The notes under the pieces: generated by a model
The model's database searches: none
Seen by the model: only the letters and a program-made list of their open reading frames with translations
What the model was told of the DNA's origin: nothing
Program-made: the position numbers and the translations under genes
Source of the DNA: Opitutales bacterium
GTDB taxonomy: Bacteria; Verrucomicrobiota; Verrucomicrobiia; Opitutales; JABSRG01
Direction of reading: 5' to 3'
Assembly: GCA_013215165.1 (NCBI GenBank)
Contig: JABSRG010000038.1
Location: forward strand, 1 to 36,662
Length of the DNA stretch: 36,662 nucleotides
Part shown: positions 6,766-14,536 of the stretch, in pieces
Numbering within the stretch: the first letter of the stretch is position 1
How the letters are laid out: the number at the start of each line of letters is the position of its first letter

Positions 6766-7134
6766 ATGGAGCAATCCACCAAACTTTTTCTGGAAATCGT
6801 AGATTCCTACGGCATCACCGATCGGGCATTCCTAGAATTGATCGGGCACAAACCAGACGCACTTATCACGGAGCTTTCCACCGAAAAGCGAAAAAAGCTC
6901 CCTCCTGAAATTGTGTTCGGCCTCATCGGGAACATCCCGCGCGAAGAGTGGTGGCCGGTCTTCAACGCCTACTCAGAAGAGCAGGGCGGCCCCGCCGGCG
7001 ACGATTTACGTGTGATTACATCGCATCAAAATGACCCAGCTATAAACGAACAGCACGCGGCGCTGAGAGAGCTTGGGTTGCGCATAAGAGATCTTTACGG
7101 ATGGCTAAAAGGCTTAGACCACCGTGAAGCTTAA
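6766..7134 (+). CDS. 122-aa putative regulator
   Basis: The 122-aa product is mostly helical. Residues 8-35, 'FLEIVDSYGITDRAF' plus 'LELIGHKPDALITEL', could form a helix-turn-helix, but the match is not strong. The gene starts right after two GGAAATTTCC palindromes and is divergent from a 52-aa gene, the layout of a repressor that controls its own promoter. No ribosome site is seen near the ATG, so it may be translated from a leaderless message. Function is inferred from context only. Confidence 0.55.
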   Translation: MEQSTKLFLEIVDSYGITDRAFLELIGHKPDALITELSTEKRKKLPPEIVFGLIGNIPREEWWPVFNAYSEEQGGPAGDDLRVITSHQNDPAINEQHAALRELGLRIRDLYGWLKGLDHREA

Positions 7135-7160
7135 GTTTTCCTAACGCGGACCTGCGAGTT

Positions 7161-7194
7161 TTGCGAACACGCGCCATACTTTTTATGCTAAGAT
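7161..7194 (+). promoter_or_regulatory. Sigma70-like promoter before the 89-aa gene
   Basis: TTGCGA (7161-7166) and TATGCT (7184-7189) are separated by 17 bp, and a second -10-like TAAGAT overlaps at 7189-7194. The ATG follows at 7201, leaving almost no 5' leader, which suggests a leaderless or nearly leaderless transcript. The match is by eye only. Confidence 0.45.
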
Positions 7195-7200
7195 AGAGTT

Positions 7201-7470
7201 ATGGCATCAGCTAAATACACACTAGACACCCAGCTAGGAGGCTTGGGAATAATTGAAATCGAGCATCTAGGCTCATATAAACGCGCGCGTTTCTTGGAAA
7301 GATGGATGCATGAACGGATAGACGAAACAATCGTCAAGTCGACAATGCTTAGCATCATAGAGATTTGGCATAAATTCGAGCCGTCGAAATCCGACCGGGC
7401 TATTTGTGCGGAACTTGCAGAAGAGTCAGTGGAGGATTCGGACTTTACGATAAGTCTCGAAAAATCATAG
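7201..7470 (+). CDS. 89-aa hypothetical protein
   Basis: The product is an 89-aa acidic, helical protein ('YKRARFLERWMHERIDETI', 'AICAELAEESVEDSDF'). No family is recognised. A promoter-like pair sits just upstream. It is the last rightward gene before the broken integrase 1, which converges on it. A frame of similar size on the other strand (7188-7493) was judged a shadow because of its Ser/Cys-rich residues. Confidence 0.45.
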   Translation: MASAKYTLDTQLGGLGIIEIEHLGSYKRARFLERWMHERIDETIVKSTMLSIIEIWHKFEPSKSDRAICAELAEESVEDSDFTISLEKS

Positions 7471-7564
7471 CCCGGACATCCGGTCTTCACCACATCCGTG
7501 GAGCTGCCTTAGCTTCAAGCTCTGCTTCGATTCAGACAGGTACATCAGGACGCGGTATTCTAGC

Positions 7565-8786
7565 TCAAGAACGCTTAGACCTAGGCAGAATAGCCACGTA
7601 AGCTTCAGCCTCCTCGATACTTTTATCGTCAGCCCTATAATGTTTGAGGAAAATGCTCTCAGTGCGATCCGACATCATCTGTGCGACCCGCTTGTTGTCT
7701 CCGAGCAAGGTAGACATGTAAGTGCCGAAGCTCTTACGCGGAGAGTTATGCGGGATTTTCATTTTCGCGCGTTCTTCGAACTTATGCCGGCGGTAGTAAA
7801 ACTGCCGTCTGGTCATGGCCCAGTCCTTTGGATCAATCATCTTCAGCCATGGCCAAAGGTTTTCGGGCAGTCCCTCGGCGAGATGGTCGGTCGCTTGTTT
7901 CATTTGCCTAGCCGTGAAGATCAGCCGTTTAGAATCGAAGCGAATTTCCGAGCCATTCATTGTATCTTCGAGCTCTTCGCCATCGTCGAGGTAGGCCATT
8001 GACGCGCGAATACCTCCCCAAAAACACAGAGCCATAAGGCCGCAGAAAGAAGGATCCTCTTTTTTCGTTCTTTTCGAAGAGTTTTTTGATGTCGGCCACA
8101 TCCATCGTGACCGGTATCAATTTCTCACCCTTCGGCAGAACCAGATTGTTTGCTGGGTTTTTGTGCAAGACCTCTAGTTTGTTGATGGCGTGATTGAAGA
8201 TTTGCTGAGCCCACTTCACATGATTTCGAACAGTAGTTGCCCCCATAAGCTCTCCAGTGCGAGGCACGATAAACTCACACAGATAGTCAGCAAACCCTTG
8301 GCAATCGGTTCGCGTTATAGATGAAGCCTTGGTTGATGGCCCAACAAAATCGACAAACCGACGAGCTTGGGTCTTCGCATGTGTCAGCCCCTTGTTCCCA
8401 GTCTTCTCAAGGTATTCGATGAATGAATCATAGATTTCCTGAACCGTAACGGTTGAGGCCTTCCCGATTGCCTCAACGTAATCGCGCGCGAAATCCTCAA
8501 GCTTATCTGACCCCAAGATCTCTGCAGCCCGTACTGCCGAGCGGTAAAGGTCTTCATCGAAGCTCACTAGGAGCGGAAGGAATAGGCTGAATTTTTTCTT
8601 GTACAGCCTCAAATATTCAGCTTTTTCACCCTTGGTCTTAAAAGTCGGCCTTAATCTTTGAGATTTTCCCCCAGGTTTGGGATGTCGAAAGTCCCACCCA
8701 AAAGGCTTGCTTTGGTTCTTACCGTCGTAATCCCTGAAGCTAGGAAAATTACGAACGTATATCTCTGGAATCTCAAATTTGTCCAT
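7565..8786 (-). pseudogene. Tyrosine integrase 1, frameshifted
   Basis: Two adjacent frames together cover one tyrosine recombinase. The N-terminal part (8786 to about 8060) begins 'MDKFEIPEIYVRNFPSF' and holds the arm- and core-binding domains. The C-terminal part (to 7565) has the catalytic Arg in 'FWGGIRASM', the 'IPHNSPRKSFGTY' box and the nucleophile Tyr in 'LKHYRAD'. They are out of phase by one base at a run of six T (8060-8065); removing one base restores about 406 codons, close to the 420-aa integrase 2. All catalytic residues are intact, so the lesion is recent or a sequencing error. Its own attP lies directly upstream. Confidence 0.85.
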
Positions 8787-8819
8787 ATTCTGTCCAATTG
8801 CTTGTCCAATTTACGTCCA
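8781..8819 (-). promoter_or_regulatory. Arm-type sites of integrase 1 (downstream arm)
   Basis: GTCCA (TGGAC on the gene strand) occurs four times, at 8781, 8792, 8804 and 8815, so spacings are 11, 12 and 11 bp, about one helical turn each. The extended unit on the gene strand is close to ATTGGACA. The first copy overlaps the start codon of integrase 1. Short direct repeats next to an attP core are the usual binding sites for the N-terminal domain of a tyrosine integrase, and binding here would also repress the gene. Confidence 0.65.
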
Positions 8820-8917
8820 CTAAATTCAAAATACGCCACAAAACAAGACTAAACCTGTCCCCGCCTAGCTACTGCCAGAAACACCCACAAGCCCACTAAT
8901 AGAGCCGAAACGGGCAC

Positions 8918-8942
8918 AAAAAAAGGGATCTGTGAAGATCCC
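8918..8942 (-). terminator. Intrinsic terminator carried by attP1
   Basis: On the - strand, GGGATCT, a four-base loop and AGATCCC form a 7-bp stem followed by seven T. It lies just downstream of the tRNA 3' end in attP1. It could be the terminator of the ancestral host tRNA gene captured with the attachment site, and it would also shield integrase 1 from read-through. Confidence 0.7.
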
Positions 8943-8949
8943 CAAAAAC

Positions 8950-8978
8950 AAGGTGGCGGAGGAAGAGGGATTCAGCAC
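8950..8978 (-). other. attP1 core with a tRNA 3' end (tRNA-Ser-like)
   Basis: On the - strand the sequence reads GAAT, CCCTC, TTCCTCC, G, CCA at 8954-8973. This is exactly the order of T-loop end, T-stem 3' strand, seven-base acceptor strand, discriminator and CCA of a tRNA gene. G73 and a GGAGGAA 5' partner would fit tRNA-Ser. No rest of a tRNA is present, so it is a fragment of the kind used as a phage attachment core. The 29-bp block aligns without gaps to attP2 at 29204-29232, sharing GTGC at one end and GCCACCTT at the other. It sits upstream of integrase 1. Confidence 0.75.
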
Positions 8979-9034
8979 TTAAATTCATAAGGCATTGACA
9001 ATTAACAAACTGTGATCCTAGAGAAATAATCTCT

Positions 9035-9050
9035 GTCCACAAATTGACCT
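9035..9050 (-). promoter_or_regulatory. Arm-type site of integrase 1 (upstream arm)
   Basis: GTGGACA on the - strand (centred on 9035-9039) repeats the arm motif seen at 8781-8819, and a degenerate GAGGTCA lies 11 bp away. It is 57 bp outside the attP1 core, matching the 54 bp in attP2. Confidence 0.45.
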
Positions 9051-9070
9051 CTTTTTGAAAACTAAACCTG

Positions 9071-9328
9071 TTACTCTATAGCAACCCATTCGTCTGCGCG
9101 ATTATCGAAGAACCAGGTGAAGCCATACTCTTCGCCCCAATACATGAAGGTGTAGTAACGAAATGGAACCATGCCGCTTAGGGACACCGTGACTGAGCTG
9201 CCGATCGTATTTATGTTCTGAAAGACGAAAACATCAGTCCTCGTGAAATTCAAAAGCAATGTATCTGAGTAACTCGTGGCTTGTGTGACTATCGCCTTTA
9301 AATTCCCATTGGTAGCCTCCGAACTCAC
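9071..9328 (-). CDS. 85-aa hypothetical protein at end of late operon
   Basis: The gene starts with GTG at 9328, overlapping the stop of the tiny lipoprotein gene as GTGA. It encodes 85 aa rich in aromatic and beta-forming residues ('TDVFVFQNINTIGSSVTV', 'YTFMYWGEEYGFTWFF'), ending in 'DEWVAIE'. It has no membrane segment or known motif. As the last gene of the late operon, after the tail-tip gene, it could be a small virion or lysis-related protein. Confidence 0.55.
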   Translation of the reverse strand: MSSEATNGNLKAIVTQATSYSDTLLLNFTRTDVFVFQNINTIGSSVTVSLSGMVPFRYYTFMYWGEEYGFTWFFDNRADEWVAIE

Positions 9329-9441
9329 GCGTCTCGCCCATCTGTGGGGGCCGGATATGAAGCAGGATGTTTAGTCTGTTGAGTATTTGAGCAGCCAACA
9401 AAAGTTAGCGTGATGATTGCAATTAATATCAGGTTTTTCAT
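9325..9441 (-). CDS. 38-aa lipoprotein, candidate o-spanin
   Basis: A 38-codon frame starts 6 bp after the tail-tip gene. It encodes 'MKNLILIAIITLTFVGC' followed by a polar tail 'SNTQQTKHPASYPAPTDG'. The lipobox 'FVGC' puts the lipidated Cys at residue 17, leaving a mature peptide of 22 residues with several prolines. Tiny Pro-containing lipoproteins in late operons are often outer-membrane spanins (Rz1-like) or lysis lipoproteins. The stop overlaps the next gene's GTG. The lipoprotein signal is clear; the lysis role is inferred. Confidence 0.65.
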   Translation of the reverse strand: MKNLILIAIITLTFVGCSNTQQTKHPASYPAPTDGRDA

Positions 9442-9446
9442 TTCAT

Positions 9447-12164
9447 TCAATTTTGGATGTTTTCAATTCTCCAAGGGCCATGACCTTCGGTGTTCCAATT
9501 CTTCGGAGTGGTTTCGTCTACTTCTCGAATGATCATGTATAGATCGCCTGTGCCTGTTGCATCATTCGCATATCGCTTCCAAGGCGAAGGCTCACGAGAT
9601 GTTGAATTCGGACGAGACGGCTCACTTGGATTATACTGCCAACAAATTTCGTATTGAGTCGTCGGATTCTGATTAAACGGATATGGATACCAAAAACCGT
9701 CAGTTGCTGATGGGGGATGGAATGAATTCCCTCCGTCTGGAGAAATGATCATCTGCTCATTGATGGTCGGTATCGGTAAATCGAATGAGTAATTGGGGCC
9801 GGCTCCAAACAATGAAACGAAGGTTGTTGCCCATCCAATCGTTAGAGGCTGGTCGGTCGGGTATGCTATATCGAATGTTGTAGGGAACTGGAACCCGCGT
9901 GATCGATTTCGGCCCATATTTATGATGGCGGACTCTACTCCAGAACGATTGACCGTAGAAACTCCCCAATAGGAGAAATCACCTGGAGGGAACGGAATAT
10001 CAATTATGTTGGTGAGACTCGAACCATACAGCCCCCACACTGGATCTGGACCCGGAAGGTCGGGAGATAGAGGATACCTGTAAATATTGAACCTGATTAT
10101 ATCGCTTTGATCAGGAAACGCCCACGAAAGCCTAAAACCAAGTGGAGTTAATTCAAAGAGAGGCGCGGCTGGAACGCCTGAAGTGTTTGTTTTCGCCGAA
10201 ATTGTATGTGTCACAATTCCTGTCCAAGCGGACCGGTTAATCCTAGTTCGTGACTGAAGTCTGACTTGATATTTCTCTCCGTCTTCTACGTCCCAGATAT
10301 ATGCTTCATTCACATTACCATCTACAAGTCCAGCACTGAGCCAGTTTGCTGCACCCGTTTTCCGGTATTGAATCTCAATGTGGCCTCCGCGGGTGACGTA
10401 AATATCCTGCGGGTCGGTCCAGGTGACATAAAGACGGCTTACTACGGTGCCGTCATTCTTCACATAGAGAAAAAGGTTTCCGCTGAATAGCTGAACATTG
10501 GTGGGCGCTGCGACGCTGCGAAAGTCTGGCAGATTCGTGTTCGGTGCGGGATCTACTTCCTGTTCTTCGCTTGTATTCCAGTCGAAATTTTCCTCAGCGG
10601 TTTCCTTGAGGACTAAAGAGATGCCTACACCTGAACCGCCCTTTTCACCTGGCAGAGGGACGCGACCCCATTGCTGAACACGGAACACCTTATTCTCAAA
10701 GCCAAAGCGTGTGGAATTTAGTCTCACATTCTTTCCCGGAAGCGCTTGATAAGTCTTTTCGTTCAACCTCCAAACACCCTTGTGTAGTAACTCTTGGCGA
10801 GATTCTAGTAGGATGATTTTACAGATCCGTTGCGCCATTGTGGGCGATTTGGTCAAGGGTAGCTCAATATCAATTATCGATTGTCGAGGGCGTTTTAGCT
10901 GCAGTGATCCGCTACCCCAAGTTGGGCTCGTTGCAGTCGCAATAAATACTAGGCCGACCGAGTTTTCATCAGCTCCGACTCCAGTAAAATCAGCATCGCC
11001 ATCAAGACTGACTATCCGATAACCTGATCCAACTGCGAGCGAACCTGAAGAGATTGAAGACCCTTCGTCATCGCCATCCTGAGCCGCAAAGGTCTCACTC
11101 AGAAGGGGCGGCATGTCTTCGATATTGTAGTTGCTCTGTTCGCTTGAAATGCGGGCTTTTACGCCGTTAAAGGTGTCTTTGTATGGAATCGCTGTGACGA
11201 GCGTCGGGAACTGGATTAGATCATCATCTGAGAGCGTGATTGTAGGCTCGTTCCATACACCGGACTGCCATGAGTGGAGGCCTTGAGTGTAGTTGTGAGT
11301 GCCTGCCATGGCCTCAATGAGTTTCTCAATGATCGATCGAGGCCGCGCTTCCATTGTAAATACGCCGCTGCTCTCGTATCGTTTTTCAGTTCCGATGCCA
11401 TCAAGGGGGATATCTTCGTTGCAAGCTAAGGTAGCGGCATCGATTTCGGACTGGTAGAGCTCATCGGTATCAAGACCGAGTCCGAGGTTTCTATCGTAAT
11501 GATAGTCGAGGAGTTGGAGCGAAGGGTTCTTTGTAAAAGCAGATGTCTGATTGAATGGATCGTAACAGATCTTTCCGTCGAGAATCGCAGTGACATTTGG
11601 AATCCGGTTGAAAACCTCATCGTCCCATTCAAGCCGCAAATATAGCGCTGCAATTTCTCTTAGCCTGTCCGCTGAAGTCCAGAGCCCTGACAGATTGGAA
11701 ATCATCGTAGAATTAGCGGCCTGGTCAGGGGAGCCTAGAAGCTTAACAAAGCTGACATGCCCTGAATATTTGCTTTGAACCGTTCCGCTTGAATTGATCG
11801 CTAATTCATCGCCAAAATAAACATCCTTGATCGCACTCACCTGATGACCAGCTAGAGCAATGATCAAATGAAGATAACGCCCATCGTTTCCGGTTACGTG
11901 AGCAAAGATCAGTACCCCTCCTTTGCGCTGAGTTCCATAGACTAACTCGCGGGCTTTTGCGGGTGCTCTGATGGTCTCGAGGATGCCCTCGATGCTTGCC
12001 GCCTTTGCGGCCTTAGCAGCCTTTCGCGCAGATAGATACGACATCCCTAAACTCGCGCCAACCGTCAGAACAGTGCCCCAAGAAACCGCAAGCGTACCAA
12101 TCGTGAACGCTGTAGCTCCCAGAGCGGATCCGAGTGCGGCTACTCCTGCAACAACAGGCGGCAT
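9447..12164 (-). CDS. Central tail-tip protein (lambda gpJ-like)
   Basis: This 905-aa protein is the largest tail-tip component and probably determines host attachment. The N-terminus has a Gly/Ala-rich hydrophobic stretch (residues 5-45) followed by 'SIEGILETIRAPAKARELVYG', a common opening of gpJ-type proteins. The middle holds the baseplate-hub-like region, and residues about 560-760 contain fibronectin type III-like modules ('LYVTWTDPQDIYVTRGG', 'KYQVRLQSRTR', 'GFRLSWAFPD'). The C-terminal 130 residues are Pro/Trp/Tyr-rich and may be the receptor-binding part. It follows an NlpC/P60-like gene, as gpJ follows gpK in lambda. The start overlaps the previous stop as TAATG. Confidence 0.8.
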   Translation of the reverse strand: MPPVVAGVAALGSALGATAFTIGTLAVSWGTVLTVGASLGMSYLSARKAAKAAKAASIEGILETIRAPAKARELVYGTQRKGGVLIFAHVTGNDGRYLHLIIALAGHQVSAIKDVYFGDELAINSSGTVQSKYSGHVSFVKLLGSPDQAANSTMISNLSGLWTSADRLREIAALYLRLEWDDEVFNRIPNVTAILDGKICYDPFNQTSAFTKNPSLQLLDYHYDRNLGLGLDTDELYQSEIDAATLACNEDIPLDGIGTEKRYESSGVFTMEARPRSIIEKLIEAMAGTHNYTQGLHSWQSGVWNEPTITLSDDDLIQFPTLVTAIPYKDTFNGVKARISSEQSNYNIEDMPPLLSETFAAQDGDDEGSSISSGSLAVGSGYRIVSLDGDADFTGVGADENSVGLVFIATATSPTWGSGSLQLKRPRQSIIDIELPLTKSPTMAQRICKIILLESRQELLHKGVWRLNEKTYQALPGKNVRLNSTRFGFENKVFRVQQWGRVPLPGEKGGSGVGISLVLKETAEENFDWNTSEEQEVDPAPNTNLPDFRSVAAPTNVQLFSGNLFLYVKNDGTVVSRLYVTWTDPQDIYVTRGGHIEIQYRKTGAANWLSAGLVDGNVNEAYIWDVEDGEKYQVRLQSRTRINRSAWTGIVTHTISAKTNTSGVPAAPLFELTPLGFRLSWAFPDQSDIIRFNIYRYPLSPDLPGPDPVWGLYGSSLTNIIDIPFPPGDFSYWGVSTVNRSGVESAIINMGRNRSRGFQFPTTFDIAYPTDQPLTIGWATTFVSLFGAGPNYSFDLPIPTINEQMIISPDGGNSFHPPSATDGFWYPYPFNQNPTTQYEICWQYNPSEPSRPNSTSREPSPWKRYANDATGTGDLYMIIREVDETTPKNWNTEGHGPWRIENIQN

Positions 12165-12565
12165 TATCGTGCCACCTCCCAGGCTACAAAATCATCATGA
12201 AGCTCAACGGTTGCAATTCCCCCCTCTAGACGCGGATGAACAACTTTGTTTCCACCTACATAAATTCCGAGAATTCCGCCAAAATTTGGTTCTGGTTGAA
12301 AAATTATGTCTCCAACTCTTGGATACTCCACGGTTGGGAACCCAGCTTTGTGGCATGTATGAGCAACCAGGGATTTAAACCCTCCGTGCTTACGGCAATA
12401 CTTGTAAGCAGCGTGTTCGGTCGAATATTTCGGATAAACAAAAACTTCCTTACCGCTGATCTTCTTAATCCATTCGGTAACGAAGTGAGCACAATCATGT
12501 TGGCCCCATTTAAATGGTTTAAGTGAATTCTTGAGTATGAAAGCGGTTATTTTGAGGGAGGTCAT
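12164..12565 (-). CDS. NlpC/P60-like tail assembly protein (gpK-like)
   Basis: The 133-aa protein has the sequence 'FKWGQHDCAHFVTEWIKK' near residue 20, with a Cys in the position of an NlpC/P60 nucleophile. Later it has 'GDIIFQP', 'GILGIYVGGNKVVHPR' and 'VAWEVAR', the beta strands of the fold. It is shorter than full NlpC/P60 enzymes and resembles the small DUF6950-type proteins of siphovirus tail clusters. It lies between a DUF2163-like gene and the gpJ-like gene, the place of lambda gpK. It may cleave peptidoglycan during DNA entry or serve only in tip assembly. Confidence 0.75.
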   Translation of the reverse strand: MTSLKITAFILKNSLKPFKWGQHDCAHFVTEWIKKISGKEVFVYPKYSTEHAAYKYCRKHGGFKSLVAHTCHKAGFPTVEYPRVGDIIFQPEPNFGGILGIYVGGNKVVHPRLEGGIATVELHDDFVAWEVAR

Positions 12566-13192
12566 CTATTTCCTTTCGTATTCAGGGCGCTCTGATGGCC
12601 GGGAACCGCCACTTGATTGAGTCGGCATGTTGTTGGGCTCTTGGCCCCAAGGGAGATCCTTTTCCACAAGGCTCTTTACATAGCGAAGGCCCGTGTCGTC
12701 AGGGTATCGCGATTTCTGATCTTCGTTCGTGTAGTGGCGAACTCGAGGGCGGTCTAAATCCGCGATGCTTGATTCGAGGGAGAGGCTGATACTGCCTGTC
12801 TTTTCACCTTCATTCACAACCATCTGATCCATGCGACCAGCAAAGTGCAAAGTGGGATCGGGAATGATTCCATTCTCATCAAATAGAGCCTCCCATATCT
12901 TAGCTTTACGTCGCCGATATCGAGCGGACAAGGCGAGCGAAAGCATCTCTGAAGGCACTCCATTGAGCTTCACTGAGCTATTCGCAACCGTAAGCTTGTC
13001 GGTTTCCGTAGCGCCTCCAATCTGACCCAAAATGCCCACACCCGTGTAAGTGTTACCATTCCAAGGCAGGTCTCCGTATCCAGTCCAAGCATACAGCGGA
13101 TTATCTTCGAAATCCAAGAATACGAGATAGGCGTGATGGGTCCGGCCACTTGCGAGAGCGGCCAGTACCTGAGAGGTCGCTGGTCTGCTCAT
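12566..13192 (-). CDS. Tail-tip protein, DUF2163-like
   Basis: The ATG at 13192 overlaps the upstream stop as ATGA, so the product is 208 aa; the open frame extends further upstream but that part is out of context. Residues 'LVFLDFEDNPLYAWTGYG', 'TYTGVGILGQIGGATETDK', 'YRRRKAKIWEALFDENG' and 'FAGRMDQM' fit the N-terminal part of tail proteins of the DUF2163 type found before NlpC/P60 and gpJ genes. It probably forms part of the distal tail ring or hub. Confidence 0.65.
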   Translation of the reverse strand: MSRPATSQVLAALASGRTHHAYLVFLDFEDNPLYAWTGYGDLPWNGNTYTGVGILGQIGGATETDKLTVANSSVKLNGVPSEMLSLALSARYRRRKAKIWEALFDENGIIPDPTLHFAGRMDQMVVNEGEKTGSISLSLESSIADLDRPRVRHYTNEDQKSRYPDDTGLRYVKSLVEKDLPWGQEPNNMPTQSSGGSRPSERPEYERK

Positions 13193-13797
13193 AAAATGGC
13201 CTCCGTCATTGCAATTGATATTCCCACGCGCCGAAGCTGATCGACTGTCCATTCTGGCGTAGCAGCCAACCGCCACTCTCCTTGTGGATTGTTAAAGATC
13301 AAAACTTGTCCAGCTGAGCACCTGAGAGAAACAGGTCGCGGAAATACTTCAAAGGTCGCGCCGCCGAGAGAATTAGTTCGAACGTCCTCGAGGCACTTAA
13401 AAAGGGACCCATTGATTTCAAACCAGTCACCCGCGATTAGAAATTTAGAATTATTCGCTTTCGCATCGGTAATCGTCATCGTGCTGTCGAAAGTAGAAAA
13501 GCTCGCTAGGTTAACGACTCCTGTTGGCCGTCCACGCGATGATCTCCCGCCGAAGACTCCGCACTTGAACGTTCCAACTTGCCCCTGAAGCCTTAACAGG
13601 AACGACAAGAGCTTCTCAGCATTGTCGCGAAGCATCGGTGTAAATGTCAACTGTCGCTCCCAATAGCTTCCATCTGTCGATTGGACAGAAGTGATGCCTG
13701 TATATATCCCGCGATGCGACACCCCTTGAGATACCGGCTTAAAGGTATCAGAGATAGGGCCGAGGTCGGTCGGAAAACTGAGTGGATATGTAGGCAT
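13189..13797 (-). CDS. Minor tail protein
   Basis: The 202-aa product is beta-rich with 'YPLSFPTDLGPISDTFKP' at the start and 'YWERQLTFTPM', 'VGTFKCGVFGGRSSRGRP' and 'GATFEVFPRPVSLRC' later. Its position after the tape measure, fibre and lysis genes and directly before the DUF2163-like gene fits a distal tail protein. No named family is recognised with confidence. The stop overlaps the next start. Confidence 0.6.
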   Translation of the reverse strand: MPTYPLSFPTDLGPISDTFKPVSQGVSHRGIYTGITSVQSTDGSYWERQLTFTPMLRDNAEKLLSFLLRLQGQVGTFKCGVFGGRSSRGRPTGVVNLASFSTFDSTMTITDAKANNSKFLIAGDWFEINGSLFKCLEDVRTNSLGGATFEVFPRPVSLRCSAGQVLIFNNPQGEWRLAATPEWTVDQLRRVGISIAMTEAIL

Positions 13798-13857
13798 TTG
13801 ATTGATTTCGATCCCTACTCACAGCGGCCTGACCGTTCGGTTTTCGGGATAAATGCG

Positions 13858-14148
13858 TTAATTCTTTTTATGCTCTGGTTTTGATAACCAGAATGATTCG
13901 GAACCATCATTGACATAGTTCTCGTATGACGAAGCGCGCCAGCGCTCAGCGTCCTCTAAAGTGAATCGGGTGCCCGATTGCATCGCTTTTAAGTTCACCG
14001 TTACTTCTCTCAAGGCGTCAGTGACTTCGATCATAGCTTTAGTATTTGTATCAACATCCTTCCGGAGTTGGCCGACATATATTCCAGATCCGAAAACCAG
14101 ACTACAGACTGTCAGGATTGATATAAAATATCCCATTGTTTTATTCAC
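13858..14148 (-). CDS. Membrane-anchored lysis accessory (spanin-like?)
   Basis: The 96-aa protein has one N-terminal hydrophobic helix, 'MGYFISILTVCSLVFGSG', then a charged helix with heptad character ('LRKDVDTNTKAMIEVTDAL', 'REVTVNLKAM') and a polar tail. The topology (one inner-membrane helix plus a periplasmic coiled coil) is that of an inner-membrane spanin, but the protein is short. The start overlaps the stop of the holin-like gene as ATGA, which supports a shared lysis role. Confidence 0.5.
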   Translation of the reverse strand: MNKTMGYFISILTVCSLVFGSGIYVGQLRKDVDTNTKAMIEVTDALREVTVNLKAMQSGTRFTLEDAERWRASSYENYVNDGSESFWLSKPEHKKN

Positions 14149-14534
14149 TGCTTTAACCCTCCATTTGTGTTGAAAAATTTATCCTTCATAAAACGAAGGC
14201 CGTAGGTCGAAATGACGATTCCGACGTATGCTACTTTGAACCAAAGAGGTGCCTTATCCAGAGCTTCGAACCCTGCCGATACATGGACTGCCATTGAAGG
14301 AAAGAAACATAGTATGAGCGGTATAGAGTGAAGCAGTAAGATGTATTCATCTTTCCATGTGAACTGCATCTGCTTAACGCTTTCAGTGTCCGCGTCATAG
14401 AGACGTTTTTCGCGCTTTAGCTTAAGTTCGTGCTGTTTCATTTTCAGCTCCATAGTTTGTTGCTGATAAAGAGCCTTGCGCTCCTGGTGCCGCTCAAGGA
14501 AGCCCTTGGCGATTGATGCAATGAGTGTCCACAT
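14145..14534 (-). CDS. Holin, three-TM/GTA-type
   Basis: The ATG at 14534 (129 aa) has a ribosome site (TTAGGACT) at a proper distance; a start at 14564 would overlap the upstream gene. An amphipathic N-terminus leads into a charged coiled coil ('MKQHELKLKREKRLYDAD'). Two hydrophobic helices follow: 'YILLLHSIPLILCFFP', and 'APLWFKVAYVGIVISTYG'. 'WKDEYILLLHSIP' and 'GFEALDKAPLWF' recall the GTA-type holin family (PF11351), from memory. It would make membrane lesions that release lysis enzymes. It sits between fibre and tail-tip genes, an unusual but known place. Confidence 0.6.
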   Translation of the reverse strand: MWTLIASIAKGFLERHQERKALYQQQTMELKMKQHELKLKREKRLYDADTESVKQMQFTWKDEYILLLHSIPLILCFFPSMAVHVSAGFEALDKAPLWFKVAYVGIVISTYGLRFMKDKFFNTNGGLKQ

Positions 14535-14536
14535 AG

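Noticed and set aside
7188-7493. 101-codon - strand frame opposite the 89-aa gene
   Set aside because: Composition is unnatural and the promoter-like pair favours the + strand gene.
8954-8973. A tRNA gene at the attP1 core
   Set aside because: Only the 3' end (T-loop end, acceptor strand, CCA) is present; no D-arm, anticodon arm or 5' acceptor strand.
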